64,000 bases of DNA from Candidatus Pantoea bituminis (GCF_018842675.1 NZ_JAGTWO010000005.1:186001-250000), one strand, 5' to 3'; numbered from the stretch's first letter, positions 49,699 through 59,429 are shown. Numbers and translations are program-made. Notes: generated from the sequence alone by a model not told the origin.

Positions 49699-50668
49699 TT
49701 AATTCGCTAAATACTTTTTCAATGTTTCAGAGATAACTTTATCCAGCTCTTCCTGCAAATCTTTTGACTGCCGGTTAAACTCGTAGCTAAACATTCGACC
49801 ACGCGTTTTTTCGTGCAAACCGATCTTTATCAGCAAATGGCCACAAGCTTGTTGATGTCGTTTTATCTTTTTCAGGTTCTTTAACTAATGTCTGGCTGGC
49901 ATTCCGAATCAATCGCAAGATATTATTTTTAACTTCGTCTTCTGCCAGGCCTTCACGAGAACAGACAACATCAATCTCCATTGCGATATTATCAATTAAC
50001 GTCTCAACAGACTGACCCGTTTCATTCAACTTATCTGCGGCTTGAAGCAACGCTTTGTAGTCGGGATAAGTCAGTTCTGAATGGTTTGGGAAAAGTGCTA
50101 TTAAATCGGAGGGCACACTGGCAGCCTGTAATGCACGCGTGACTTTTGCCTGGGATAAACCCTGATTTTCTGCGATTTCCTTTTGAGAAAGACCGCCATC
50201 CTTTAACGCCAATAAGCGCATACCGACTTCACGCAGGTTGTGTTCACGAGCCGTTTGAATATCCTGTGCCAGCTTACGGGCTTCATCAGCAGTGATTTCG
50301 GCGTCGGTAACTAAAACCTCAAGACCGGTTCTGCAATGTATTGCAGCTGCACGACGACGAGACCCATCAAGGATCTCAATCTTCCCGCCTTGCATCACGC
50401 CAATAGCAGGAAAAAACTGCTGAAGTTTAATTGTGCGAATAATGTCTCGCAAAGAGTCAGGTGTTAATCCCGCCTGGTCACGCCCATTGGTTTCCATTAC
50501 CACAAACGTTTTATCTTCAACTTCGTTAGCAGGAATGCGCTCTGAACGAAACAATGCGCGTTTTCCTGTCGAAAGAACAAACGTTTGTGCATGTGTCTCT
50601 GACGTGTCCTCTGTTTCCAAAGGAGTCTGGCTGAAGGTTCGGCCAATAGTGATTCTTTTTGCGCTCAT
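49699..50668 (-). pseudogene. parB: ParB-family partition protein (SopB/P1 ParB-like), frameshift near C terminus
   Basis: About 323 aa if corrected. The N-terminal part holds the ParB/Srx nuclease-like domain (SLRDIIRTIKLQQFFPAIGVM, GGKIEILDGSRRRAAAI) and the central HTH (GGLSQKEIAENQGLSQAKVT). The frame ends at 49787 after FARKNAWSNV. Changing the TTTTTT run 49806-49811 by one base fewer (or two more) restores RGRMFSYEFNRQSKDLQEEL to a stop at 49699, the dimerisation end of the family. It binds a centromere and partners ParA. It starts 7 bp after parA. Confidence 0.88.
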
Positions 50669-50675
50669 AGAAACC

Positions 50676-51890
50676 TCAGTTCAGGCGGATAAATTCAATA
50701 CGGTCAAACACGGCTTTAGCAAAATCCTCTGCCGCAGATCGGGCATTTTTTAATGCTTCACTGCTTCCAACATACGTTGAAGGATTAGCAGAGATAACAG
50801 TGTCAAAAGATTCTCCACAACGCTCAAATCCATCGAGGCGGGGAAGGGCAGCATCTAACATATCACCGCCGAAAATCTCTTTTGCCAGGCTGTGACAAAG
50901 CTTGTGGTCAGCTTTGTTAGAAAGCTTGGACATAAAACCGATGTTTCCCTGGAGACGACAAGTCGCACCCGATTCTTCAATAATGCCAATCAGCTCCGGC
51001 AGACGCGTGAGGTATTTAAGTGTCGAATGAAAATCAACTTGTGCTGGAGGTACCGGCGTCATCAACAAATCAGAGGCTGCAATGGCATTTTTAAGAAACG
51101 CATCCAGATGAGGACCACTGTCTATAAAGATGAAGTCGTAATCCTTGGTCAATTTAGCAATAACGTTATCGTATAAAACAGAATGGATGTTCTGTCCCGG
51201 CAAATGTTCGGAACACAGTTCATCCCAGCGAGAAGCGATGAATGCATCATCAATCGACGCAGGCAATACATGCACGCCAGGAATTATTGAAGGAACAATA
51301 AATTCATTAACCAGTTCATCTCGACTTACGTTTTGCAGCATAGCCTGAGCAGCAGTGGCTTCTACCAAGCCTACTGAACGTTCATGATTCAAAAACATAG
51401 TGGCCGAGGATTGTGGATCGAGATCAATGACAAGAATACGTAAGTCTTCAAACAGAAGATGAGGATGGGCGCGCAGAGCATGTGCTAAAGAGACAGTAGA
51501 AACTGTTTTTGATACGCCACCTTTGAGATTACCGACAAACAAAGTGTAAGCATCAGAATGACGATCGCGATACTTTGCAACGCCACGATGGTGATAAATG
51601 TCGATAATATTTTGAATCGACATCGCATATTTTACCGAGGAGCCGGCGGCACGTTTGTCGAATTGATAACCACTCTCTTCCATTTCGTTAACCGCGTAAT
51701 CCACACTTGCACGCGTTAATTTAGGGAGCTTGGCAAGAGCCGCTTTTGCATAAACCTGATAATAGGTATTTTCGTGTAGCTCTTGTTTTTGTGCCTGAAT
51801 TTGTTCCGTAAGGCTTAACAGCATCCGTTCTGAACGCTGAGCGACCTTCATGACCTGCTTATCATCGTTAGCCATACTTGTTCCACACAT
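50676..51890 (-). CDS. parA: ParA-family partition ATPase (SopA/P1 ParA type)
   Basis: 404 aa. An N-terminal region with HTH-like helices (about 50-110, used for autoregulation in SopA and P1 ParA) precedes the deviant Walker A LKGGVSKTVSTVS (KGGVSKT at 123-129), Walker A' LVIDLDPQSSAT and FIFIDSGPHLD. ATP-dependent DNA binding positions the plasmid through ParB. ATG at 51875 (MANDDKQ) is an alternative start. Intact. An inverted repeat about 87 bp upstream is a candidate operator. Confidence 0.92.
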   Translation of the reverse strand: MCGTSMANDDKQVMKVAQRSERMLLSLTEQIQAQKQELHENTYYQVYAKAALAKLPKLTRASVDYAVNEMEESGYQFDKRAAGSSVKYAMSIQNIIDIYHHRGVAKYRDRHSDAYTLFVGNLKGGVSKTVSTVSLAHALRAHPHLLFEDLRILVIDLDPQSSATMFLNHERSVGLVEATAAQAMLQNVSRDELVNEFIVPSIIPGVHVLPASIDDAFIASRWDELCSEHLPGQNIHSVLYDNVIAKLTKDYDFIFIDSGPHLDAFLKNAIAASDLLMTPVPPAQVDFHSTLKYLTRLPELIGIIEESGATCRLQGNIGFMSKLSNKADHKLCHSLAKEIFGGDMLDAALPRLDGFERCGESFDTVISANPSTYVGSSEALKNARSAAEDFAKAVFDRIEFIRLN

Positions 51891-51976
51891 GTAGGATTTG
51901 TGACTTTATACCGAAATCCTGCTCATGAGGCAATTAATAATCACAAAAGAAGAAATGTTAAGTGGTGACACTTTTA

Positions 51977-51998
51977 ACGTAAAATAGTGGTTTTACGT
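51977..51998. promoter_or_regulatory. Inverted repeat upstream of parA (candidate operator or parS)
   Basis: ACGTAAAA-TAGTGG-TTTTACGT has perfect 8-bp arms with a 6-bp spacer, 87 bp before the parA start. In type Ia partition systems ParA binds such a site to repress its own operon, or ParB binds it as centromere. Confidence 0.55.
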
Positions 51999-52157
51999 CA
52001 TACGATGACTGCCTAAGTATGGGCCTGAATGCTTTTTAAACAGCATGTTATGCTCATCCACTGTATTCAGTGGAAGTTAACTAGTGGGTTTAAACGCGTT
52101 TGAAATGTGACTACTGAGCGTCGCCAGGCAAGTTTCGATGACATTTGCAGACAAAGA

Positions 52158-53304
52158 TTCACTGTATTCAGTAAAAGTACGCGACAAGATAATTGAGGTG
52201 TTCACTGTAATGAGTAAAAGCTAAATATTCACTGTAATCAGTTAAACGTTCACTGTAATCAGCACGCCAGGAATTTTTAAACAAGAGGAGGGCAAAGACA
52301 TTGGATCGTTCACTGTAGTCAGTGAACCAACGAACCAACAGCATGAGCTTGCGACGTAACGTCAGTAAAGAATTACCCTGCGTAAGCAGAAAAGAGAGGA
52401 AGTAAACATTCACTATAATCAGTAGCAACGCTTTGATCGAAACATCCAATCTCATACAGCCGCCAAAAACCCGCCCAACATTCACTGTAATCAGCAAAAA
52501 CAGATCTCATGCTTGTTATAAACATTCACTGTAATCAGAAGATTTTGTTGGAAGACAGCCATGAACGTTCACTGTAATCAGCAAAACTGCCCGTAACAGT
52601 CTGAAGCATTCACTATAATCAGTAGGATCCGAACCGGGTTTACCGATCTCAACATTCACTGTAATCAGTAGAACAGGGGTTAAACAGGATCAGAAGGATG
52701 TTTCTTCGCCACATATTCACTGTATTCAGGATCGTCGATACAAGCATGACAGAAAGATCTTCAGGTTTTGCGTGCGCTCTCGAACCAGGCACCGTTTAAC
52801 ATTCACTGTATTCAGTAAATGCAGGGTTTGAATAACAGGGCGGTTAACGCGATAAGTCCGCTTTTACGTTTTCAGCAGCCAACATACTGCATCAAACCTC
52901 ACATCAAAGATTCACTGTAATCAGCTGTTGTCGTCCTCTATTTTGAGGCGTTGAGTGATTAAAGCTGAATGGCTGACTTACAGGTACCAGGCAAGACATT
53001 CACTGTAATCAGTAAAAACCGGGGCAACGTTCACTGTAATCAGTAAAAAACGCTTAAAACATTCACTATAAGCAGTTAACGGCTCACCCTGTCACTTTTT
53101 GTCACTGAATACAGTGAACACCCGAGCTAAATGCAGCTAAAATACGTATTCGCTTCTTTATTTGTTTTAAATATAGTGGATATTCAATAACTTAAGTAGA
53201 TTACATTCACTATAATCAGCGCAATGTCTGCAAGGAAATATTCACTGTAATCAGAAAGAGTAAGACTGTGCCTTTAAACACGTCGGCTGTTCACTGTAAT
53301 CAGT
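52158..53304 (+). repeat. Iteron field: about 20 direct copies of TTCACTGTAATCAGT
   Basis: The 15-mer or a one- or two-base variant occurs at about 52158, 52201, 52228, 52249, 52309, 52409, 52481, 52525, 52568, 52609, 52655, 52716, 52802, 52911, 52999, 53030, 53062, 53206, 53241 and 53290, all in one orientation. One inverted copy lies at 53104. Spacing is irregular. The unit is the reverse complement of the origin iterons beyond repA, so RepA should bind here too. This fits incompatibility and copy-number control by initiator titration or handcuffing. No gene is present in 51999-53439. Confidence 0.88.
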
Positions 53305-53439
53305 AGTAAACGGGTTGCAGTGCTCATCATGAATCTCGTCATAAACAATGCTGGTACTTGCTAACTCGTAATTCATTGAATTAACAGTGTTAATATTCTT
53401 TAGAAAGGAACACGTAAAAAAAGCAGGCATCATGAAAAT

Positions 53440-53573
53440 ACTGAATACAGTGAACGTAACTGATTACAGTGAACATTGAGAATCACTGATTACAGTAAAC
53501 GAACCGGAAAGATGCACTGTCACTTTTTGCACAAAAGTGACAGTGCCACGCGGGTTTTACTGATTACAGTGAG
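53440..53573 (-). repeat. Inverted-orientation iterons at the repA 3' end
   Basis: Four copies of ACTGATTACAGTGAA (variants ACTGAATACAGTGAA and ACTGATTACAGTAAA) start at 53440, 53459, 53485 and 53559. They are oriented opposite to the field further left and ahead of the repA stop at 53582. Confidence 0.85.
53514..53546. terminator. Strong hairpin after repA
   Basis: GCACTGTCACTTTT pairs perfectly (14 bp) with AAAAGTGACAGTGC around a 5-nt loop. It lies 36 bp beyond the repA stop on its transcript and probably ends or stabilises the repA mRNA. Confidence 0.6.
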
Positions 53574-53581
53574 GGGCAGGG

Positions 53582-54511
53582 TTACTCTTCGAACTCGATG
53601 TCATCAAGTGCATCTATGCTTTCTAAGTTGCTAATACCATCAAGCTTTGGTGTTCTGCTATGGATAATAAAAAACACAGAACGACCACGCTTAACCTCAG
53701 AATAATCGAGGTAGCCAATCTCTTTGAGCTGCTCCATTGCACGACGTACTACATGGTTTTGCGTTGTGGTTTTTGAGCCTAAATTAAGACGCATACGCAA
53801 ACGTGCAAGTGAAATGGGAGCCGGGTTCGTTGGCAAGCTCTCAAGAAACGTGTAGAGCGCCTGGGCGGATTCTTTACGCTTAAGACGTGAGATGGCCCTA
53901 AGTTGCAGTAAGACCTTGTGGTCGAAGTTATAGAGCTCAAATAGCTTAGGATCCGCTTGAATCCTCACGATATCTTTTTCACGATCGTAATAAGCTGATT
54001 GAACAAGGTGAGTATGATACGCCTTGCCGTTCCCTTCGAAAGATAAAGTATTGGTCGCAATACGGCGCAGAGAAGCATCAAGGCGCTTACGTAAAGCCGC
54101 TGAAGAGTTAGCCGAGGGGATGCCACACATCTTAACAAAATCAATAAATGGCAGCGTTACGGTATCGCCTTTAGTGGGATAACGTGAAAATGACTGAATG
54201 ATGCCGGCCCAGGTTTTAAAATCGTTATCCATATCCAGTCGAGCGCCGGTAATGGTAATCTTTTCATACCCTTCAGCTTTCACCAATGACAGATTTTTTA
54301 ACTCTTTAGTCGCGTCTGTGGAGGCCATTGCACCAGATTTGCCGCGCGCTGTGGATTTCAGCGTCGGAACAAACAAACCAAGTCGCATTAAAGCAACGGG
54401 TTGGACGGTATTATTCTTGTTGGGATGAAGTTGAATAACTTCACCACTGTTTTTGGTTACCGACAGAAAAGGTTCTAGTAACGCTTTGTTTTCACTCTCT
54501 TTATCTGCCAT
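53582..54511 (-). CDS. repA: RepFIB/P1-type plasmid replication initiator
   Basis: 309 aa with the initiator replication protein layout: two winged-helix units. [40 protein letters not shown], then [40 protein letters not shown] and [20 protein letters not shown] are typical of RepFIB/IncFIB RepB-like initiators. It binds iterons, melts the origin with DnaA and represses its own promoter. It is flanked on both sides by iterons that share one sequence. It defines this window as part of a plasmid replicon. Confidence 0.92.
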   Translation of the reverse strand: MADKESENKALLEPFLSVTKNSGEVIQLHPNKNNTVQPVALMRLGLFVPTLKSTARGKSGAMASTDATKELKNLSLVKAEGYEKITITGARLDMDNDFKTWAGIIQSFSRYPTKGDTVTLPFIDFVKMCGIPSANSSAALRKRLDASLRRIATNTLSFEGNGKAYHTHLVQSAYYDREKDIVRIQADPKLFELYNFDHKVLLQLRAISRLKRKESAQALYTFLESLPTNPAPISLARLRMRLNLGSKTTTQNHVVRRAMEQLKEIGYLDYSEVKRGRSVFFIIHSRTPKLDGISNLESIDALDDIEFEE

Positions 54512-54529
54512 AGCCTGGGATCTTCATTC

Positions 54530-54769
54530 TGTGGATGAAAGGGATCGCTTTCTGATTACAGTGAACATTAGCACTGTTTACAGTGAACATTCTACTGTGC
54601 ACAGTGAATAAAGTACTGATTATAGTGAACACTTTACTGATTACAGTGAACGCGATCACCTTCTCAGCCCTTGTCCCATGCGGCCTGCGACGATCGGGGA
54701 TCTCTTAGGATCTATATAGGATCTCTTTATGATCGTTATTTAGGATCTACTCACTGTATAAGTGGATAA
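54530..54769. other. Probable replication origin (oriV)
   Basis: Five iterons start at 54551, 54573, 54594, 54615 and 54636, spaced 22, 21, 21 and 21 bp (two helical turns). A run of GATC sites follows at 54692, 54699, 54709, 54720, 54731 and 54744, several in GGATCT (the reverse of AGATCC, as in P1 oriR heptamers). DnaA-box-like TGTGGATGA (54530) and AGTGGATAA (54761) flank the array. The order iterons, Dam sites, DnaA box is that of P1/RepFIB-type origins. The iterons lie upstream of repA, so they also control its promoter. Confidence 0.87.
54551..54650 (-). repeat. Origin iterons, 5 copies at 21-bp phase
   Basis: Units NCTGATTACAGTGAA, ACTGTTTACAGTGAA, ACTGTGCACAGTGAA, ACTGATTATAGTGAA and ACTGATTACAGTGAA. 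The outer halves ACTG and CAGTGAA are constant and the centre varies. They are the RepA-binding sites of the origin and probably of the repA operator. Confidence 0.88.
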
Positions 54770-54961
54770 CGTTGGAAATGCTAACCTTTCATTCCGCTTT
54801 ATCTCAGATAAATAAAGATCTTTTCCAGACCAACATCAGCGTAAAGAAATTTCGCTCGTTTCACGATTTATAAACAACTTGCTCACTATTATTCATTTTT
54901 CATCAGCACATCTGCGGCGTATGGTTATCGTCATGTACTATTAAACAAATAACGAGGCACC

Positions 54962-56332
54962 ATGACTGATTTTGCTATCTCTCGTAATCCCACCACCGGT
55001 GAGATCCTTGCACGTTACCCTATGCAAAATGCGGCTGAATTAGAGCAAGCATTAAATACCAGCGCTCAGGCTTATTCTCAATGGCGACACAGCAGCATGG
55101 AAACCCGCGTTGCTGTGTTACGTCAATTGGGTCAGCAAATTCGCCAACGTGAAAATGAGCTTGCACGCAGCGTAACGTTAGAAATGGGGAAACCCATCAC
55201 ACAAGCGCGCGCAGAAGTGCTTAAGTGCGCCAATTTGTGCGACTGGTATGCAGAACATGGGCCAGCAATGTTGGCCGATCAACCTACTCACGTTCCCGAT
55301 GCGTGGCAGACATTTCGCCCAATCGGCGTCATCCTTGCCGTCATGCCATGGAACTTCCCATTCTGGCAGGTTCTACGCGGCGCTGTGAGCATGTTGTTAG
55401 CGGGTAATACCTACATGCTAAAACATGCACCTAACGTCATGGGAAGCGCTACGTTGATGTCTGAGCTGTTTGATGCGACCGATCTTCCAAAAGGCGGTTT
55501 CAATCTCATCAATGTCGATAACGACGGCGTATCGGCTGCAATTAAAGACGACCGTATTGCCGCTGTTGCTGTAACAGGCAGCGTACGTGCAGGTGCAGCA
55601 ATTGCATCGCAAGCTGGCGCGGCATTAAAGAAAACAGTGCTTGAGCTGGGTGGATCAGATCCTTTTATCGTATTAGCGGATGCTGACTTAGATGAAGCGG
55701 TGAAATCGGCGGTCATTGGTCGATATCAGAATACCGGACAAGTCTGTATGGCGGCTAAACGGTTTATTGTCGAAGCATCCATTGCTGAAGCATTTGAATC
55801 ACGGTTTACCGCTGCCGTAAAAGCATTAACGTTGGGCGACCCTTTGGATGAAAAAACTTTCCTGGGTCCTATGGCGCGTGCTGATTTACGTGACGAACTG
55901 AATGAGCAAGTGCAGGCAACGATCCGTGAGGGTGCTCGTCTGGTGTTAGGGGGATCAAAGCTGGAAGGGCAGGGAAACTATTACGCGCCAACCATCTTGT
56001 CTGACGTCACCACGGAAATGACAGCCTTCAAACAGGAGTTATTCGGGCCAGTCGCTGCGATTGCGGTGGCTCGCGATCCAGAGCATGCCTTACAAATCGC
56101 TAACGACAGCGAGTTTGGATTGAGTGCAACAGTTTGGACCAGCAATGATGACATTGCCGATCACATGACGCAGCATTTGGAAGTTGGCGCAGTATTTATC
56201 AATGGCAACGGCGCCTCTGATCCTCGCGTAACAATTGGTGGCGTGAAGAAAAGTGGATACGGTCGTGAACTGTCGCATTTCGGCGTGCATGAGTTCTGCA
56301 ACATCCAGACTGTATGGAAAAATCGCCGCTAA
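54962..56332 (+). CDS. sad: Succinate-semialdehyde dehydrogenase (NAD/NADP), Sad/YneI-like
   Basis: 456 aa, very close to E. coli Sad over its whole length (for example AEVLKCANLCDWYAEHGPAM, LKHAPNVMG, DNDGVSAAIKDDRIA). Catalytic Glu228 lies in LELGG and Cys262 in GQVCMAAKRF. It oxidises succinate semialdehyde to succinate in the cytoplasm, for use of GABA and related compounds. The neighbouring amino-acid oxidase converges with only 4 bp between stops. Intact. Confidence 0.92.
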   Translation: MTDFAISRNPTTGEILARYPMQNAAELEQALNTSAQAYSQWRHSSMETRVAVLRQLGQQIRQRENELARSVTLEMGKPITQARAEVLKCANLCDWYAEHGPAMLADQPTHVPDAWQTFRPIGVILAVMPWNFPFWQVLRGAVSMLLAGNTYMLKHAPNVMGSATLMSELFDATDLPKGGFNLINVDNDGVSAAIKDDRIAAVAVTGSVRAGAAIASQAGAALKKTVLELGGSDPFIVLADADLDEAVKSAVIGRYQNTGQVCMAAKRFIVEASIAEAFESRFTAAVKALTLGDPLDEKTFLGPMARADLRDELNEQVQATIREGARLVLGGSKLEGQGNYYAPTILSDVTTEMTAFKQELFGPVAAIAVARDPEHALQIANDSEFGLSATVWTSNDDIADHMTQHLEVGAVFINGNGASDPRVTIGGVKKSGYGRELSHFGVHEFCNIQTVWKNRR

Positions 56333-56336
56333 CGGA

Positions 56337-57517
56337 TTACTGCGCTGCGGGTAAATAAGCTGGCGCAGCCGATCCCTTTGTTTCACTGCGTGGACGCAAT
56401 AATCTGTCCGGCGCGAAATCAGTAAGCATATCTGAACGAGCGCCGGCGATTATTTCTTCAGCCACTAAACGACCTAAAAGCGGTGCAAGTGTCATACCGC
56501 TGTGGGTTGCCATCAGATAAACACGTTGAGCTGACGTGACAAAACCCAGAGCAGGCAAGCCATCCGCAGGACGTGAGCGCTGACCCACTTCAATTCGCTC
56601 TATTCGGGCACCTTGCGCATTGGTAAACAGACGACGTAAACGCCGCAACATTTCAACGCCAATCATGCCATTCACATCAGCCGGCCGGGCAGGATCAGCG
56701 TGGTGGTCCAAATCCAGCGCCTGAAGCATCAATCGGCCGCCCCCATCGGGTCGCACGTTAAGTTCTGGGGTGATGATATTGCTATTGAGTTGGATGGGGA
56801 GCGGATTAGTGTGTGCGAGAAAGCTGCAGGCGGTTTTATCCGCACGATTCGCATCCGTCATATCCAGTTCAAGTCCCAGTTGCCCAATTAATTCCGATGA
56901 CCATCGTCCGGTAGCTAAAACAAGGTGATCACCTTGCCATTCTTGACCGTCAGACAGCGTCAACGTTACATTTTCTTCGGTTTCATCCAGGGTGATGACT
57001 TCGCGGTTGACGCATACCTCTACGTTTTTTCGCGCAAATCAGCCAATAACCGTGCAACGAACAAACTGGGATAGATCAAACATTCAGACGAGAAATGCCA
57101 AGCTTGTTGAATGCGCGGATCGAGTTGTATTTCAGGTAAAGCTTGCAACAGGCTATGACGATCCACTACGCGAAAAGGGTACTTCAGCGCGGCAAGCTTT
57201 TCTGCCCGCAATTCTAATTGTTTAAGGGTGAAAGCATCAGCTGCCCACTCCCAGGTTCCGGTTTCGAGAAGCCACGGCGCGTTTAAGCCGCTTTCATGTT
57301 GTAGCCGTTTGTGTTCGTCAATCGCGCTGGCATTGAGATGGTGATAGCTTTGCGGACTTTTGCCGTTAGCGTTTACCCATGCATAGCTAATCTGGCTGGT
57401 TCCACTGCCGGGTAAGCTTTTATCAAATACCGTAACCTGAGCACCTTGAATAGCCAGTGAACGCGCCACGGATAATCCCAGTACGCCTGCACCAATAACA
57501 GCAATACGCTGTGGCAT
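56337..57517 (-). pseudogene. FAD-dependent amino-acid oxidase (DAO family), one-base frameshift
   Basis: The ATG at 57517 has GGGAGGTG upstream. The Rossmann GAGVLGLSVARSLAIQGAQV binds FAD. The frame breaks at the TTTTTT run 57025-57030; one more T restores LREKNVEVCVNREVITL and the C-terminal half (LVLATGRWSSELIGQLG; RPADGLPALGF; YLMATHSGMTLAPLLGRLVA). Corrected length is about 394 aa. It oxidises D- or secondary amino acids to imino acids, with a flavin in the cytoplasm or membrane face. Probably intact in the cell. Confidence 0.86.
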
Positions 57518-57792
57518 TGTTGAACACCTCCCGAGAAGAAAACAGTGAGGCTGGCTCATCTGCATGTAAGCCAGCAGCCCTGAAGTGAGAAAATTAAGAT
57601 CAACGATGCCGGGATTCACGTCAACCCAACTCTGTAACAAAGATCATACAGCTCAATCACGAACGCTTGGATCTTTCAGGCACCGGTCTTGTCAAACCAG
57701 GCGGAAAGCCGATCCGCCGTCCCCATTCTTGAAGAGTGAATAAACGTCAGGACGTCGGCATTTGAAAGGCCATCGCAAGGTGGCTCTGTGTT
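57518..57792. other. Gap with a possible short coding remnant
   Basis: The oxidase promoter lies here. On the minus strand a short frame reads GLSNADVLTFIHSSRMGTAD, then RLSAWFDKTGA and a stop. It looks protein-like but has no start or family match, so it may be debris. GGCGGA-AAGCCGA-TCCGCC forms a small hairpin. Confidence 0.3.
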
Positions 57793-58341
57793 TTAAATGT
57801 GTTCCATCACCAGTACCGCTAAGGTATCGGGCTCCAGCGCGCGGAAGATATGTGCCTCATCACCCGGATAGCTGATGTAATCACCCACTTCCAGTTCAAC
57901 CGGCGAATCAATGGGGCCGACTAAAGCTCGCCCTTGCGTCAGAATCAAATGTTCAACCGTATTCGGTGGATGCGGCTGAGACTGGCGTTCGGAGCCAGGT
58001 TGGATATGCAGCAGATAGATATCGCGTCGTGCACCGGGTGGGCAGGTTGCTAATAAAACGGCCTGATAATCTGCATGTTCAGCCGTCACGGTTGGCCCTT
58101 CGCCACGGCGAATCACCTGCATCCGATTCGCTTCAGGTTCCATCAAGCGAGCGAAGGGAATATTCAACGCTACGCAAAGCGACCATAACGTTTCAATGCT
58201 GGGATTGCCATTGCCTGCTTCCAGTTGAGAAAGTGTAGATTTCGCAATTCCGGCTCGACGAGCGACTTCTGCCAGCGATAAGCCTGCACGCTGACGCTCA
58301 CGGATTAAACCGTTGGCAATGATGCTAATGGGCGTCGTCAC
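57793..58341 (-). CDS. XRE-cupin regulator of the AzlCD exporter
   Basis: 182 aa. The N-terminal HTH (LSLAEVARRAGIAKSTLSQL ... NPSIETLWSLCVALNIPFAR) is followed by a C-terminal cupin with PHPPNTVEHLILTQGRALVG and DYISYPGDEAHIFRAL. XRE-cupin proteins are commonly placed beside amino-acid transporters. It is divergent from azlC; a 7-1-7 palindrome lies between them. It probably senses an amino acid or derived metabolite. Confidence 0.88.
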   Translation of the reverse strand: MTTPISIIANGLIRERQRAGLSLAEVARRAGIAKSTLSQLEAGNGNPSIETLWSLCVALNIPFARLMEPEANRMQVIRRGEGPTVTAEHADYQAVLLATCPPGARRDIYLLHIQPGSERQSQPHPPNTVEHLILTQGRALVGPIDSPVELEVGDYISYPGDEAHIFRALEPDTLAVLVMEHI

Positions 58342-58362
58342 GTTTACTCCTGTTTGATAAAT

Positions 58363-58377
58363 CGAACGTAACGTTCG
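58363..58377. promoter_or_regulatory. Candidate XRE operator
   Basis: CGAACGT-A-ACGTTCG is a perfect 7-1-7 inverted repeat 22 bp upstream of the XRE-cupin start. A half-site-like TCGTTCGTTATG lies nearer azlC, and a TATAAT box between them. Confidence 0.65.
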
Positions 58378-58443
58378 TCTTGTAATGCTATTTACACAGG
58401 TTCATTATAATGGATAAATCGTTCGTTATGAGATGAAATTATT

Positions 58444-59109
58444 ATGTTGCCGCAAAAAGAGATAGTGGGAAAAGGCGTCGTAAAAGCTATTTTCCTGGTC
58501 TGTATTGCTGATGGGATTGTTGGCTTGAGTTACGGCTCGCTGGCAACTGCCGATGGGTTTCCGCTTTGGGTTCCCCTTGCGCTCTCTACCTTGGTACTGG
58601 CGGGAGCGTCAGAGTTTTTGTTTATCGGTATCGTCGCAAGCGGCGGGAGTCCCCTTACTGCGGCAGCGGCAGGGCTTCTGGTTAATGCACGCCATTTACC
58701 GTTTGGCATCGCGGTTAAAGATTTGGTAGGACGCGGTTCTCGTGGTCTGCTCGGCTGCCATATTATGAATGATGAAAGCGTAGTATTTGGCATTTCTCAG
58801 CCTCAGCCTGAACAGCGGCGAGCAGCATTTTGGATCTGCGGCATAGGTATTGGGTTAATCTGGCCGATCAGCGTAATGACCGGAGCCGCCATTGGTCAGT
58901 TCATTCCTGACATCTCCACCATCGGCCTGGATGCCGTATTTCCCACCATTCTGATTGCGTTGATCTTTCCGGCATTGCGTCAACGCCGTACCCGGCTTCC
59001 GGCTTCAGTAGGGGCAGTGTTATCGCTTGCCGCCACGCCATTTGTTCCCGCAGGCATGCCGGTACTGTTTTCGTTATTGGGCTTGCTCGCCTGGAGATCA
59101 CGCAAATGA
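58444..59109 (+). CDS. azlC: AzlC-family branched-chain amino-acid exporter, large subunit
   Basis: 221 aa with about 7 hydrophobic segments. Family signatures are GIVGLSYGSLATADGFPLWV, LVLAGASEFLFIGIVASGG and AAAGLLVNARHLPFGIAVKD. Like YgaZ, it forms a two-subunit exporter for valine or related amino acids with AzlD. Its stop overlaps the azlD start (ATGA, 59106-59109), so they are co-translated. Confidence 0.89.
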   Translation: MLPQKEIVGKGVVKAIFLVCIADGIVGLSYGSLATADGFPLWVPLALSTLVLAGASEFLFIGIVASGGSPLTAAAAGLLVNARHLPFGIAVKDLVGRGSRGLLGCHIMNDESVVFGISQPQPEQRRAAFWICGIGIGLIWPISVMTGAAIGQFIPDISTIGLDAVFPTILIALIFPALRQRRTRLPASVGAVLSLAATPFVPAGMPVLFSLLGLLAWRSRK

Positions 59110-59429
59110 ATCAGCACGGCTTGATCATCGCCGGAATTGCATTGCTGGCGGTTGGGACGTATTTAATCCGTTTTGCGGGCGTGAAGTTGGGCAATCGCTT
59201 AGCCATAACCGAGCGTACTCAAAGCCTGCTGGCTGATGCTGCAACGGTATTATTGTTAGCCGTTGCCGCCACCAGCACGCTATTCGAAGGACAACATTTT
59301 GCCGGAATGGCGCGCGTACTTGGCGTTCTGTTTGCCGTTTTTCTCGCCTGGCGCAAAGCCCCGCTGATTACGATTATTATCAGCGCTGCAGTGATGACGG
59401 CTCTATTACGTTACTTTGGCGTACCCTAA
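59106..59429 (+). CDS. azlD: AzlD-family small subunit of branched-chain amino-acid exporter
   Basis: 107 aa, four hydrophobic segments (GLIIAGIALLAVGTYLIRFA; LLADAATVLLLAVAATSTLF; APLITIIISAAVMTALLRYF). It matches AzlD/YgaH in length and in the TYLIRFAG motif. It is required with AzlC for export. It probably shares the regulator and promoter upstream. Confidence 0.88.
   Translation: MNQHGLIIAGIALLAVGTYLIRFAGVKLGNRLAITERTQSLLADAATVLLLAVAATSTLFEGQHFAGMARVLGVLFAVFLAWRKAPLITIIISAAVMTALLRYFGVP

Noticed and set aside
52158..53304. Regularly repeated 15-mers resembling a CRISPR array
   Set aside because: Repeats are too short, spacers vary from a few to more than 100 bases, no cas genes are nearby, and the same sequence forms the repA origin iterons.
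52168..53433. Reading frames of 109 and 60 aa on the minus strand with repeated TDYSE motifs
   Set aside because: The repeated motif is the translation of the iteron array (ACTGATTACAGTGAA), not of a protein; there is no ribosome site.
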